Source of the DNA: Schlegelella_A sp038231215
GTDB taxonomy: Bacteria > Pseudomonadota > Gammaproteobacteria > Burkholderiales > Burkholderiaceae_C
Length of the DNA stretch: 64,000 nucleotides
Direction: 5' to 3'
NCBI GenBank assembly: GCA_038231215.1
Contig: JBBRLS010000003.1
Coordinates: 1-64,000 of the forward strand
In this document: positions 11,662 to 20,926 of the stretch, piece by piece
Numbering within the stretch: position 1 is the stretch's first letter
How the letters are laid out: the number at the start of each line of letters is the position of its first letter
Notes under the pieces: generated by a model
What the model was told of the DNA's origin: nothing
Databases searched by the model: none
Seen by the model: only the letters and a program-made list of their open reading frames with translations
Translations under genes and position numbers: made by a program

Positions 11662-11835
11662 TCACGGGGACGTGTCTCTGGTGCGCGTGCGCGAAACCGC
11701 CATCATGATTCCGACCCCGAGCACGACCAGGCAAGCGATTCCCACGTACACCGCGGACACGCCCGCCGTTGACAGTCCCCACGCGATCCCGCCGACGAGC
11801 AAGATCAAACCTACGATGTACAGCGCAAATGACAC
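11662..11835 (-). CDS. Small two-helix membrane protein
   Basis: On the minus strand, GTG 11835 lies 7 bases after AAAGGAG and opens a 57-residue frame ending at 11662. Two helices (FALYIVGLILLVGGIAWGLS and VYVGIACLVVLGVGIMMAVS) flank a short turn, and the tail is basic (RTRTRDTSP). An ATG two codons upstream (11841) is in frame but too close to the Shine-Dalgarno. No family recognised. It lies immediately beside the decayed attC, so it may be former cassette cargo. Confidence 0.65.
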   Translation of the reverse strand: MSFALYIVGLILLVGGIAWGLSTAGVSAVYVGIACLVVLGVGIMMAVSRTRTRDTSP

Positions 11836-12108
11836 GTGCATTCTCCTTTGAGGGCGAAGGATCGCCTCCGATTCGAGAGCATCCGCGCAGCGCTGTCACG
11901 GGCGCAATCAGCGGATCGAACGCACCAAGGTAGGTCGGCTCCTACGAAGAAGTCGTGGAGGGCTCGTGACATGGCCCTGCGATGAGAAGAAACGCGCCCC
12001 CATTTCGAGACTCCATTTCTGACATCAGGAGGAGCCCATCCCTCCTGCCAAAGCCGGTCGCAGGCGACACAGGCCTACAGTCGGGCACCGTTCGAGGAGC
12101 AGTCAGTC

Positions 12109-12519
12109 ATGGTCACTCGCAAGGCTCGCGGCACGCGCTCGCTGGCGACAAAGGCAGCGGAGCTGGCATTTGCAGTGCCGCGAGTGGTTGCGCATCGCGT
12201 CACGCGCATGGCGCTGTCGGGACCCAAGCTTTCGTTGCGCGATCGCAAGGAATTCGAGCGCATGGTCGCCGAGAAGAATGCTGCGTTCAGCGAATCGTGG
12301 AACGCGATGGCCGCCCAGGCGGCCGTCGAAAACCAGCAGCTGGCGGCGGCGTTCTATCGCTCCTTCCTGGCCGTCGCGAAAGGCAAGCCTCCGTCGGCAG
12401 CCAGCTCGGCGGCGCAACTGCACAAGGCCGCGCTCGGGGTGCTGGGCAAGGGCTTCGCGCCGGTGCACCGAAAGGCCGTGGCCAACGCCAAGCGCCTGAG
12501 TCGTACCAAGCTGCGCTGA
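12109..12519 (+). CDS. Conserved hypothetical, phasin-like helical protein
   Basis: This 136-residue basic protein starts at ATG 12109, with GAGGAGCAG about 10 bases upstream. It is almost all helix, Ala/Lys/Arg rich at both ends. The central motif is S-L-R-D-R-K-E-F-E-R-M-V-A-E-K, then AAFSESWNAMAAQAAVENQQ and LAAAFYRSF. The middle resembles phasin-type polyhydroxyalkanoate granule-associated proteins, but this is a composition-level resemblance only. The GNAT gene follows 7 bases downstream. Confidence 0.6.
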   Translation: MVTRKARGTRSLATKAAELAFAVPRVVAHRVTRMALSGPKLSLRDRKEFERMVAEKNAAFSESWNAMAAQAAVENQQLAAAFYRSFLAVAKGKPPSAASSAAQLHKAALGVLGKGFAPVHRKAVANAKRLSRTKLR

Positions 12520-12526
12520 GGGCGTC

Positions 12527-12973
12527 GTGACGATCGCCGCCCTTCGACCCGAGGATCGCGAACAGTGGGAGCTGCTCGCGCGTGGCTACAAGGCCTTTTA
12601 CGAAACGCCCGCCACCGACGCCGAGTTCGACCGGGCTTGGCTGCGCCTGCTGGCGCAAGACGGCGTCCACGGCCTCGGCGCATTCACAGATGACCGGCTA
12701 GTGGGCATCGCGCACTACCTCTTTCATGCCAGTGTCTGGGCGACGTCGAACTGCTACTTGCAGGATCTGTTCACCTTGCCGTCCGCGCGTGGCAGGGGCG
12801 TGGCCCGCTCGCTCATCGAATCGGTTGCGAACGAGGCTCGGGCGCACGGGGCCGCCCGCTACTATTGGCTGACGCAGGAACACAACACGGTGGCACGCGC
12901 CCTGTACGACAAGGTCGCCCGGCACGCCGGCTTCATCCGCTATGACTACGCGCTCCGAGAACCAGGCGCGTGA
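12527..12973 (+). CDS. GNAT family N-acetyltransferase
   Basis: This 148-residue protein starts at GTG 12527. It has the GNAT pattern: IAALRPEDREQWELLARGYK, L-V-G-I-A-H-Y-L-F-H in strand 4, then YLQDLFTLPSARGRGVARSL with the acetyl-CoA-binding R-G-R-G-V-A loop. YYWLTQEHNTVARALYDKVA and a final G-F-I-R-Y-D-Y strand follow. The substrate is unknown. Its end overlaps the start of the GFA gene by 32 bases, implying cotranscription. Confidence 0.9.
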   Translation: MTIAALRPEDREQWELLARGYKAFYETPATDAEFDRAWLRLLAQDGVHGLGAFTDDRLVGIAHYLFHASVWATSNCYLQDLFTLPSARGRGVARSLIESVANEARAHGAARYYWLTQEHNTVARALYDKVARHAGFIRYDYALREPGA

Positions 12974-13403
12974 CGCCTCCGCGCGAGGCCAGTGTCAGTG
13001 CGGCGCAGTCGGCTTTATCGCCTTGCTGCCGTCGAAGTGGGTCGCGCACTGTCACTGCAGCTTGTGTCAGCGTGCGCATGGCGCGGCGTTCGTCACCTGG
13101 GTCGGCATGGAGTCGGCCAGGGTGCTCGTCTCGGACGATGCCGGGGCGCTCGCCTGGTTCGATTCGCCCGGCGGCGGCGAGCGAGCGTTCTGCGTACGCT
13201 GCGGGAGCAGCCTGTTCTTCAAATCCCGCCAGTGGCCCGGTGAGCTCCATATCGCTCGCGCACTCTTTGCCGAAGCCATCGACCGGGAGCCGCAGGCCCA
13301 TGTGTACTACGACAGTCACGTCACCTGGGTGACGGTGGCCGACGACCTGCCGAAGAGTCCCGATCCGGCAACGCAGAAGCCTCGTCGAGCATCGGCAGAC
13401 TGA
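12942..13403 (+). CDS. GFA-family (CENP-V/GFA domain) protein
   Basis: This 153-residue protein has Zn-binding cysteines in the GFA arrangement: G-Q-C-Q-C-G-A-V, then HCHCSLCQRAHGAAFVTWVG and, near residue 86, F-C-V-R-C-G-S-S-L-F-F. The family is named for glutathione-dependent formaldehyde activation, but most members have no proven activity. ATG 12942 lies within the GNAT gene. A later in-frame start is possible because the first conserved Cys is near residue 18. Confidence 0.88.
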   Translation: MTTRSENQARDASARGQCQCGAVGFIALLPSKWVAHCHCSLCQRAHGAAFVTWVGMESARVLVSDDAGALAWFDSPGGGERAFCVRCGSSLFFKSRQWPGELHIARALFAEAIDREPQAHVYYDSHVTWVTVADDLPKSPDPATQKPRRASAD

Positions 13404-13553
13404 CGATGCGAAAAACGTCGGCTTCGAGCCCGGTTCCCGGCCTGCCGAAGTCATGCAGCTTGCGCCGGCCGTGCTCCTGTTAGTCCGGCTGGAATCCGGC
13501 CCATGCCCGCCCAGCGTGCAGAATGGGCCTTGCACTTCCCGAAAGAGATCATC

Positions 13554-13766
13554 ATGAAGATCGCCGCCATCGCTCTCATCGTCGCCGGCCTGCTCGGCCT
13601 GATCTACGGTAGCTTCAGCTACACGAAGGACAACACGGCGATCAAGCTCGGCCCGCTCGAGGTGTCCGTCAAGGAGAAGCAGACGGTCAACGTGCCGGTC
13701 TGGGCCGGCGTCGGCGCCATCGTCGTCGGCGGCCTGATGCTCGCGTTCGGCGGCAAGATCAAGTGA
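13554..13766 (+). CDS. Small two-helix membrane protein
   Basis: This 70-residue protein starts at ATG 13554 with AAAGAG about 7 bases upstream. It has two helices (IAAIALIVAGLLGLIYGSF and VWAGVGAIVVGGLMLAFGG). Between them is a soluble stretch, TAIKLGPLEVSVKEKQTVNV, a pattern (SYTKD...KLGPLEVSVKE) I recall from conserved small inner-membrane proteins of proteobacteria. Function unknown. The 150 bases before it hold no visible gene. Confidence 0.75.
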   Translation: MKIAAIALIVAGLLGLIYGSFSYTKDNTAIKLGPLEVSVKEKQTVNVPVWAGVGAIVVGGLMLAFGGKIK

Positions 13767-13820
13767 AGACGAAGCGCCGCTCGCGCTAGATTCGGCACAT
13801 CGCCATCAGGAGCAATCCCC

Positions 13821-14072
13821 TTGGATTCGCAGAACCTTCGCATCGTCCTCGCGTTCTCGCTCGAAGACCAGGCGTGGATCCGGCGCTCGTCGATCGTCGT
13901 GCCCAAGTACTGGGCCGGGCACAGCGTCGCGCCGGCTGCCGGCGACGCGCTTCGCATCGGCGGTCGACAGTTCATCGTCCAGGCGCGCGTCTGGGAGCAC
14001 GACGGCAGTGCGCCCGTCCTGCGCCTCTTTCTGAGCAGCGGGCACGCCGAGAGCGACACGGTTTTCGGATAA
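13821..14072 (+). CDS. Hypothetical 83-residue protein
   Basis: The start is TTG 13821, with AGGAG (13808-13812) at 8-base spacing, and no better codon follows. The sequence reads as a small beta-rich domain: LRIVLAFSLEDQAWIRR, SSIVVPKYWAGHSVAPAAGD, LRIGGRQFIVQARVWE, then A-P-V-L-R-L-F-L. No family recognised. The next gene begins 10 bases after its stop. Confidence 0.6.
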   Translation: MDSQNLRIVLAFSLEDQAWIRRSSIVVPKYWAGHSVAPAAGDALRIGGRQFIVQARVWEHDGSAPVLRLFLSSGHAESDTVFG

Positions 14073-14082
14073 AACGTCTGCC

Positions 14083-14574
14083 ATGAAGCTCCTCATCGCA
14101 CTCGCCATCCTGCTCGCTAACGGGCCCAGCATGGCGCTGAACATCATCCTGAAGGAGGGTCCGGCGACAGCGGAAGACGAGGCGCCGGCCAAGGCGCCGG
14201 TGGGCAATCTGAGGCCGACGCAGGTCCTCCGCTGCGTCGATGCCAAGGGCAAGCTCGTGCTGCAGGACGTTCCTTGCACGCCCGTTGCTCCCGTTCCAGC
14301 GGTGGTGGCGGTTGCGGCGAGCGCGGCACCCAAGGTCATCGACCTGTCTTCCCTCTCGCCGCGACCCGCCGCGCCGAGCGTGGCGCATGCGTCGCCGCAA
14401 GAGCCCGAGATGGGCATCTACACCAAGGGCTTTCTCAACGGCGCGTGGAAGCTGGGCCTCCTCGTGCTCGCCTGCTACGGTCTCTGGCGGATCGCACGAG
14501 CCACCCGCGATCGCTACCGCGAAAAGTACGCCCGCACCGAGACGAGAAGGCATCAACCGCGCCGCGTCATGTAA
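14083..14574 (+). CDS. Exported protein with DUF4124-like segment
   Basis: This 163-residue protein has a signal peptide (KLLIALAILLANGPSMA). QVLRCVDAKGKLVLQDVPC then shows two Cys spaced as in DUF4124 (C-x-D-x-x-G-x-x-x-x-x-x-x-P-C). A Pro/Ala-rich linker, one C-terminal membrane helix (LGLLVLACYGLWRIA) and a basic tail follow. DUF4124 domains are periplasmic with no known activity. The combination with a C-terminal anchor is unusual for the family. Confidence 0.65.
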   Translation: MKLLIALAILLANGPSMALNIILKEGPATAEDEAPAKAPVGNLRPTQVLRCVDAKGKLVLQDVPCTPVAPVPAVVAVAASAAPKVIDLSSLSPRPAAPSVAHASPQEPEMGIYTKGFLNGAWKLGLLVLACYGLWRIARATRDRYREKYARTETRRHQPRRVM

Positions 14575-14605
14575 GCCTGCGCCGATCCCCACCCTGAAGG
14601 AAGTC

Positions 14606-14893
14606 ATGGCCGCCTATCTCATTGCCGACGTCTCGGTCAGCGACGATTCCACTTACGAGAACTATCGACGACAGGTGCCCGCGATCATCGCGGCCTACGG
14701 CGGGCGCTACATCGTTCGCGGCGGCGCCGCCGAGCTTCTGGAGGGAACGCGGTCGCCGAACCGGACCGTTGTTCTCGAGTTCGCGACCCAGGACGCCCTG
14801 AAGGCGTTCTGGGAGTCGCCCGAGTACAGCCCAATGCGCGCGCTCCGCGAGAGCTGCGCAACGTCGAACATCATCGCCGTTACCGGTCTGTAG
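14606..14893 (+). CDS. DUF1330 family protein
   Basis: This 95-residue protein starts at ATG 14606, preceded by GAAGGAAG. It is a ferredoxin-like-fold DUF1330 protein: YLIADVSVSDDSTYENYRRQ, V-P-A-I-I-A-A-Y-G-G-R-Y-I-V-R-G-G, LEGTRSPNRTVVLEFATQDA, then FWESPEYSPMRALRE. It is typical length. The family belongs to the dimeric alpha/beta-barrel superfamily and lacks a defined function. Confidence 0.92.
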   Translation: MAAYLIADVSVSDDSTYENYRRQVPAIIAAYGGRYIVRGGAAELLEGTRSPNRTVVLEFATQDALKAFWESPEYSPMRALRESCATSNIIAVTGL

Positions 14894-14907
14894 CCGGGCC
14901 CCGTCCC

Positions 14908-15417
14908 TTGCAGTCGATCGAAGCCGGCACGTTGCGGCTCGAGCCGCTGACCACGGCACACGCCGAGGCGATGTTCGAGATCCTCGCCGAGCCCGGGATC
15001 CACCGCTATCTCGACTACCCGCCGCCGCCGTCGGTCGAGCATCTGCGCGACGTCCACCACCGGCTCGAAGCGCGTCGCTCGCCAGACGGATCGCAGCGCT
15101 GGCTGAACTGGGCGATCCGCGATCCGGAGGGACCGTTGCTGGGCTACGTGCAGGCGACGGTGACGGCCTCCGGCACGGCCTGGGTCGCCTATGTCCTCTC
15201 GACCCGTCATTGGGGCCGTGGCCATGGCCGCATCGCGGTGCGCGCGATGGTGGAGCACCTGGAGACGGTCTACGCCGTTCGCCGGTTTCTCGCCACGGTC
15301 GAGGTCGAGAACCGTCGCTCGATCCGCCTGCTCGAACGCCTTGGTTTTCACGCCGCGACGACGGAGGAGCTCGAAGGCCACGATCTTTCCTCGACCGAGC
15401 GGCTGTTCGTGCGCTGA
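14908..15417 (+). CDS. GNAT family N-acetyltransferase (RimJ/RimL-like)
   Basis: This 169-residue protein starts at TTG 14908, with no ATG or GTG nearby. It reads IEAGTLRLEPLTTAHAEAMF, then PLLGYVQATVTASGTAWVAY and VLSTRHWGRGHGRIAVRAMV (the acetyl-CoA loop W-G-R-G-H-G). TVEVENRRSIRLLERLGFHA follows, as in RimJ/RimL-type acetyltransferases that act on N termini or small molecules. The target is unknown. Confidence 0.88.
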   Translation: MQSIEAGTLRLEPLTTAHAEAMFEILAEPGIHRYLDYPPPPSVEHLRDVHHRLEARRSPDGSQRWLNWAIRDPEGPLLGYVQATVTASGTAWVAYVLSTRHWGRGHGRIAVRAMVEHLETVYAVRRFLATVEVENRRSIRLLERLGFHAATTEELEGHDLSSTERLFVR

Positions 15418-15469
15418 GCCCGGTTCAGAATCGGCGCGCAGCTGCCTCCAGCCTCGGACATTTCGCATC

Positions 15470-15720
15470 TTGCACGACAGCTTCGTCGCCGGCCCCTTGT
15501 TCGTGGCCTTCCTGCTCGCGAGCCTGGTGCTCGCCGCGACGCCGGGGCCGGGCCTCGTCTACATCGTCGCGCGCACGCTGGCACAGCGAAGCGCCGCCGG
15601 TCGGCCGCATCGTCCGCGACGGCTTCTCGGTCGCCCTGCTCAACCCGAAGACGGCCCTCTTCTTCGCCGCCTTCCTGCCACAGTTCATGGATCGCGCGCG
15701 TCCTCCACGGCCCATCGAAA
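15470..15720 (+). pseudogene. LysE-family exporter, deleted and frameshifted
   Basis: From TTG 15470 one frame encodes a LysE N terminus (FVAFLLASLVLAATPGPGLV, YIVARTLAQ) to about 15586. A second frame from about 15603 encodes a middle LysE segment (VRDGFSVALLNPKTALFFAA, F-L-P-Q-F). Intact RhtB/LysE proteins are about 200 residues. Here roughly 80 residues between the two parts and the whole C-terminal half are missing, so the gene is inactive. Confidence 0.8.
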
Positions 15721-15733
15721 GAAAGGATTTCGC

Positions 15734-16048
15734 ATGTGCAGAAACATCCGCACGTTGTTCAACTTCGAACCACCGGCGACGGAGATCGAGATCCGCGCCG
15801 CCTCGCTGCAGTTCGTGAGGAAGATCAGCGGATTCAACGTGCCGTCGCGGTCGAACGAGGCGGCCTTCGACCAGGCGGTGGAAGACGTCGCCGCCGCGGC
15901 GCGGCGCCTCATCGCTTTGCTCGTCACCACCGCTGAGCCGCGCGACCGCGCCATCGAGGCGGCGCGCGCCCGCGCCCGCTCGCTGGCCCGATTCGGCAGC
16001 GACGCGCCGGCTCGCGAGGGCAGCGGACCGGCCCGAACCGAGAAATAG
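15734..16048 (+). CDS. DUF2277 family protein
   Basis: This 104-residue protein starts at ATG 15734, with GAAAGGA about 8 bases upstream. M-C-R-N-I-R-T-L-F-N-F-E-P-P is the invariant DUF2277 opening. IRAASLQFVRKISGFNVPSR and FDQAVEDVAAAARRLIALLV follow. It is typical length; function unknown. Its tail (GSDAPAREGSGPARTEK) is variable in the family. Confidence 0.92.
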   Translation: MCRNIRTLFNFEPPATEIEIRAASLQFVRKISGFNVPSRSNEAAFDQAVEDVAAAARRLIALLVTTAEPRDRAIEAARARARSLARFGSDAPAREGSGPARTEK

Positions 16049-16163
16049 CCAACGAAGCGAGCCCTTCTCGCCCTTGCCACCGACCCCCCTGAAAGGGCAG
16101 ACTTCGTGCTGGTCGCCTCGCACCGGCGGCACCGAGCCAAGGCGCCTTCACGGAGCAGCCCCC

Positions 16164-16640
16164 ATGAAAATCACACCGACCTTGCTTTCCCTCAGCCTTC
16201 TGCTCGCCGTCGCCAACGTGGCACCGGCGCAGGCACCGCAATCGCACAAGCTGGGCTGGCTGCAGGGCTGCTGGGCGATGGTCAGCCAGGAGCGCGCCGT
16301 CGAGGAGCAATGGATGGCGCCGCGCGGCAAGACCATGATCGGCTCGAGCCGCACCGTCGACGGCAGCACGCTGGTCGGCTACGAGTTCATGATGATCCGC
16401 GAGCAGGGCGACCGCTACGACTTCGAAGTGCGGCCGTCGGGCAAGCCGCCGATCGTCTTCACCTCGTCGACGCTCACCGACTCGAGCGTCGTCTTCGAGA
16501 ACCCGCAGCAGGACTTCCCGCAGAAGATCGGCTATCGCCGCGATGGCAACAACGCCATGTACGCGTGGATCGAAGGCAGCCGCAACGGCGAGAGGCGCAG
16601 CTTCGGCTTTCCGTATCGCCAGGTGGTCTGCGCCGGCTGA
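16164..16640 (+). CDS. DUF6265-type exported protein
   Basis: This 158-residue protein has a Sec signal peptide (ITPTLLSLSLLLAVANVAPA). The mature start is HKLGWLQGCWAMVSQERAVE, then EQWMAPRGKTMIGSSRTV and LVGYEFMMIREQGDRYDFEV. The W-L-x-G-C-W ... E-x-W-x-x-P-x-G-x-x-M-x-G pattern is that of small periplasmic beta-barrel proteins of the DUF6265 type. In-frame extension upstream is possible but adds a non-hydrophobic start. Confidence 0.85.
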   Translation: MKITPTLLSLSLLLAVANVAPAQAPQSHKLGWLQGCWAMVSQERAVEEQWMAPRGKTMIGSSRTVDGSTLVGYEFMMIREQGDRYDFEVRPSGKPPIVFTSSTLTDSSVVFENPQQDFPQKIGYRRDGNNAMYAWIEGSRNGERRSFGFPYRQVVCAG

Positions 16641-16671
16641 ACCGCGCGCTTCACCTTCGCGGCGACTGGCT

Positions 16672-17365
<694 letters not shown>

Positions 17366-17373
<8 letters not shown>

Positions 17374-18622
17374 AGCGCAGTGCCTCGGCCGGTTGCAATC
17401 GGCTCGCGCGCCAGCTCGGATACAGCGTGGCGGCGAAGGCCAGGATCAGCGAGATGACGACGATGGGCACGATGTCGCCGCGCTGCGGATCGCTCGGCAT
17501 GCGGCTGATCAGGTAGACGCTGCTCGGCAGGAAGCTCACATGCAGCACGTTCTCGATCGCCGGCACGATGACGTCGATGTTGAAAGCGACGACCAGGCCG
17601 AGCAGCACGCCGGCGAGCGTGCCGATGATTCCCGAGGCCGCCCCCTGGACGATGAAGATGCCCATCACCGAGCGAGGCGTGGCGCCCAGCGTGCGCAGGA
17701 TGGCGATGTCGGCGCGCTTGTCGGTCACCGTCATGACCAGCGTCGACACGAGGTTGAAGGCGGCCACCGCGACGATCAGCGTCAGGATGATGAACATCAG
17801 GCGCTTCTCGACCTGCACCGCGGCAAACCAGTTGCGGTTGGTGCCGGTCCAGTCGCGCACCGTGACGCCGGGGCCGAGGCTTCGCGCCAGCTCGGCGCCC
17901 ACGAGCGGCGCCCGGTTCAGGTCCTTCAGACGCAACTGCACGCCGGTCGGCCCCTCGACGCGAAACAGTTTGGCCGCGTCTTCCAGGCGCACAAGGGCCA
18001 GACCGCTGTCGTACTCGTAGTGGCCGGAATCGAAGGTGCCGACGACCGTCATCTGGCGCAGCCGCGGCACGACACCCGCTGGCGTGACCTGGCCGCCGGG
18101 CAGCACGATCGTCACCTTGCCGCCTTCGCGAACGCCGAGCGATCGTGCCAGCTCGTTGCCGAGGACGATGCTCCAGGAGTCGGGAACCAGCCGCGCCAGG
18201 GTCGTGTCCTTGAGCTTGGCGGCGAGGTCGGTGACGGTCGCTTCCTCGTCGGGCACGATGCCGCGCACGATCACGCCGCGCATCTCGTCGCCGCGCGCGA
18301 TCAGGGCTTGCGAAACGACAAAGGGCGCGGCGCCGATGACCTCGGGGTTCTTGCGCGCCTCGGCCGCCGTCGCGTGCCAGTCGTGCAGTGCGGCGCCTTG
18401 CGCATCGGCGACCTCGACGTGCGAGACGATCGAGAGCATGCGTTCTCGCACTTCCTTCTGGAAGCCATTCATCACCGAGAGGACGATGATCAGCGCCGCC
18501 ACGCCGAGCGCTATGCCGAGCATCGACACGCCGGAGATGAAGGAGATGAAGCCATTGCGGCGCCCGGCCCGTCCGGCCCGCGTATAGCGCCAGCCGATCT
18601 GCAGTTCATAAGGCCAGTTCAT
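17366..18622 (-). CDS. lolC: LolC/LolE-type lipoprotein-releasing permease, copy 2
   Basis: This 418-residue protein begins NWPYELQIGWRYTRAG. It has four membrane helices: an N-terminal one (FISFISGVSMLGIALGVAAL), a periplasmic domain of about 200 residues, then three C-terminal helices with AFNLVSTLVMTVTDKRADIA and ILRTLGATPRSVMGIF. The first cytoplasmic loop and the RTLGA coupling helix are typical of MacB/Lol permeases. It adjoins lolD. A second gene of identical length lies 51 bases upstream and is nearly identical in the membrane parts but diverged in the periplasmic domain. Confidence 0.92.
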
Positions 18623-18673
18623 TCGGCGGCGATGCTACTTGACGAACCTTGGCACACGCCCTTGCGACACGGC

Positions 18674-19930
18674 TCAGTCATGGCGCAGTGCCTCGGCCGG
18701 TTGCAAGCGGCTGGCGCGCCAACTCGGGTAGAGCGTGGCGACGAAGGCCAGGATCAGCGAGATGACGACGATGGGCACGATGTCGCCGCGCTGCGGATCG
18801 CTCGGCATGCGGCTGATCAGGTACACGCTCGGCGGCAGAAAGCTCACGTGCAGCACGCTCTCGATCGCCGGCACGATGACGCCGATGTTGAAGGCGATGG
18901 CCAGGCCGAGCAGCAAGCCGGCCAGCGTGCCGATGATTCCCGAGGCCGCCCCCTGGACGATGAAGATCGTCATCACCGAGCGCGGCGTCGCGCCCAGCGT
19001 GCGCAGGATGGCGATGTCGGCGCGCTTGTCGGTGACCGTCATGACCAGCGTCGACACGAGGTTGAACGCGGCAACCGCAACGATCAAGGTGAGGATGATC
19101 GAGAGCAGGCGCTTCTGGATCTGCACCGAGGCGAACCAGTTGCGATTGGTCTCGGTCCAGTCGCGGGCGACGATCTTCGTGCCGAGCGCGTACTCGAGCT
19201 CGGCGGCGACGCGCGGTGCCTGCTCCAGGTCTTTCAGGCGCAGCCGAACGCCGTTCGGTCCGGCGACGCGAAAGAGCATTGCCGCATCGTCGAGATGCAC
19301 CAGCGCCAGGCCGTTGTCGTACTCGAAGTGGCCGGCGTCGAAAGTGCCCGCGACCGTGAGCACGGCGGTGCGCGGCACGACGCCGGCCGAGGTCGTGTTG
19401 CCGCCGGGCAGGACCAGCGTCACCTTGTCGCCCGCCTTCACGCGCAGCGAGCGCGCCAGCTCGATGCCGAGCACGACGTTCGACGTGCCCGGCACGAGGC
19501 TGGCCACGAGCAGCGGCTCGATGCGCGCCGCGAGATCGGTGACGGTCGCCTCGTCGGCGGGCAGGATGCCGCGCACGACGACGCCGCGCATCTCGTCGCC
19601 GCGCGCGATCAGCACCTGCGACGAGACGAAGGGCGCGACGCCGACGACTTCGGCGTTCTTTCGGGCCTCAGCGGCGACAGCATGCCAGTCGGGGAGCGCG
19701 TTGCCGCCGGCCTCGAACAGCTCGACGTGCGACACGACCGAGAGCATGCGGTCGCGCACTTCCTTCTGGAAGCCGTTCATCACCGAGAGGACGATGATGA
19801 GTGCAGCCACGCCGAGGGCGATGCCGAGGATGGCCACGCCGGAAATGAAGGAGATGAAGCGATTGCTGCGCCCCGAACGCCCGGCCCGCGTGTAGCGCCA
19901 GCCGATCTGCAGTTCGTAGGGCCAGTTCAT
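18674..19930 (-). CDS. lolC: LolC/LolE-type lipoprotein-releasing permease, copy 1
   Basis: This is the first gene of the minus-strand lol operon, also 418 residues. The first 19 residues and most of the last 140 match the downstream copy (DKRADIAILRTLGATPRSVM, then FIVQGAASGIIGTLAG). Residues 70-270 (periplasmic) differ at many positions, for example ELFEAGGNALPDWHA versus EVADAQGAALHDWHA. Together they could form a LolC-LolE-like heterodimer that arose by local duplication. Which copy corresponds to LolC and which to LolE cannot be told here. Confidence 0.9.
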   Translation of the reverse strand: MNWPYELQIGWRYTRAGRSGRSNRFISFISGVAILGIALGVAALIIVLSVMNGFQKEVRDRMLSVVSHVELFEAGGNALPDWHAVAAEARKNAEVVGVAPFVSSQVLIARGDEMRGVVVRGILPADEATVTDLAARIEPLLVASLVPGTSNVVLGIELARSLRVKAGDKVTLVLPGGNTTSAGVVPRTAVLTVAGTFDAGHFEYDNGLALVHLDDAAMLFRVAGPNGVRLRLKDLEQAPRVAAELEYALGTKIVARDWTETNRNWFASVQIQKRLLSIILTLIVAVAAFNLVSTLVMTVTDKRADIAILRTLGATPRSVMTIFIVQGAASGIIGTLAGLLLGLAIAFNIGVIVPAIESVLHVSFLPPSVYLISRMPSDPQRGDIVPIVVISLILAFVATLYPSWRASRLQPAEALRHD

Positions 19931-19995
19931 GCGGCGGCCATGCTACGCGACAGGGCGGTCGTCGGCCGGACGAGGGGCACTCGGATAATCCTTCC

Positions 19996-20919
19996 ATGCA
20001 CCTGCTCGTCCCCTTTGCTTCCGACGACTCGGATGCCTGCCGGCATGTGCTGCGCGACCTCGCGTTGCCGAATCTGGCGCGTCTGCTCGCGCGCCTCGAG
20101 CCCGTGGCGCGCGACGAAGGCACCGCCGCCACGTTGTCGCCGCCGCACGAGCGCGCGCTGGCCGCCGCCCGCGGTTGGCATGCCGCCGACGGAACCCTTC
20201 CCTTCGCCGCCCGTTCGGCGGTCGGCGACGGCCTGGTCGCAGGTGACGTGCCGTGGGGTCTCGTGACACCGGCGCACTGGCAGCTCGGACGCGACCACGC
20301 GACGATGATCGACCCCGTGCAACTTCACCTGGGCGAGACCGACTCGCGGGCGCTTTTCGCCGCGGTGCGCGCGCTGTTCGTGAGCGAAGGCTTCGTTGCC
20401 TCCTGGGGCGCGCCGGAGCGCTGGTACATCGGCCGGCCCGAGCTGCAAGGGTTTGCCACCGCGTCGCTCGATCGCGTCATCGGCCGCAACGTCGACGGTT
20501 GGCTGGGAGAGACGCGCTCGCCGATGGGTCGCCTCGTGCGCCGGCTGCAAAGCGAGGTGCAGCTCGTGTTCCACGAGCATCCCGTCAACGAATCGCGCGA
20601 GGCCCGCGGCGAAGCGGCAGTGAACTCGTTCTGGCTGAGCGGCTGCGGGCACGCGCAGGCATCGGGCGCAACGCAGGAGCCGGTCGTCGACAACTCGCTT
20701 CGCGCACCTCTGCTCGCCGGCGACTGGGCGGCCTGGGCCGAGGCCTGGTACGCCATCGACGCGGGACCGTTGGCGCGCGAAGGCGAAGGCATCGATGCGC
20801 TGACGCTATGTGGAGAACGCAGCGCTGCACGCTTCGCCAAGACACCGACGGGCTTGCTGCATCGTCTGCGAAAGCGATGGAACGCGGTCGAGCCGCACAC
20901 CTTGCTCGAAGCCCTGTAG
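19996..20919 (+). CDS. Conserved protein upstream of recJ
   Basis: This 307-residue soluble protein starts at ATG 19996, divergent from the lol operon across 65 bases. Segments include HLLVPFASDDSDACRHVLRD, VPWGLVTPAHWQLGRDHATM, YIGRPELQGFATASLDRVIG, QLVFHEHPVNESREARGEAA and V-N-S-F-W-L-S-G-C-G. This is a betaproteobacterial family found beside recJ and variously annotated as a phosphoglycerate-mutase-like or RpfE-type regulatory protein. I see no catalytic motif that settles its function. Confidence 0.75.
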   Translation: MHLLVPFASDDSDACRHVLRDLALPNLARLLARLEPVARDEGTAATLSPPHERALAAARGWHAADGTLPFAARSAVGDGLVAGDVPWGLVTPAHWQLGRDHATMIDPVQLHLGETDSRALFAAVRALFVSEGFVASWGAPERWYIGRPELQGFATASLDRVIGRNVDGWLGETRSPMGRLVRRLQSEVQLVFHEHPVNESREARGEAAVNSFWLSGCGHAQASGATQEPVVDNSLRAPLLAGDWAAWAEAWYAIDAGPLAREGEGIDALTLCGERSAARFAKTPTGLLHRLRKRWNAVEPHTLLEAL

Positions 20920-20926
20920 CCGCGCC

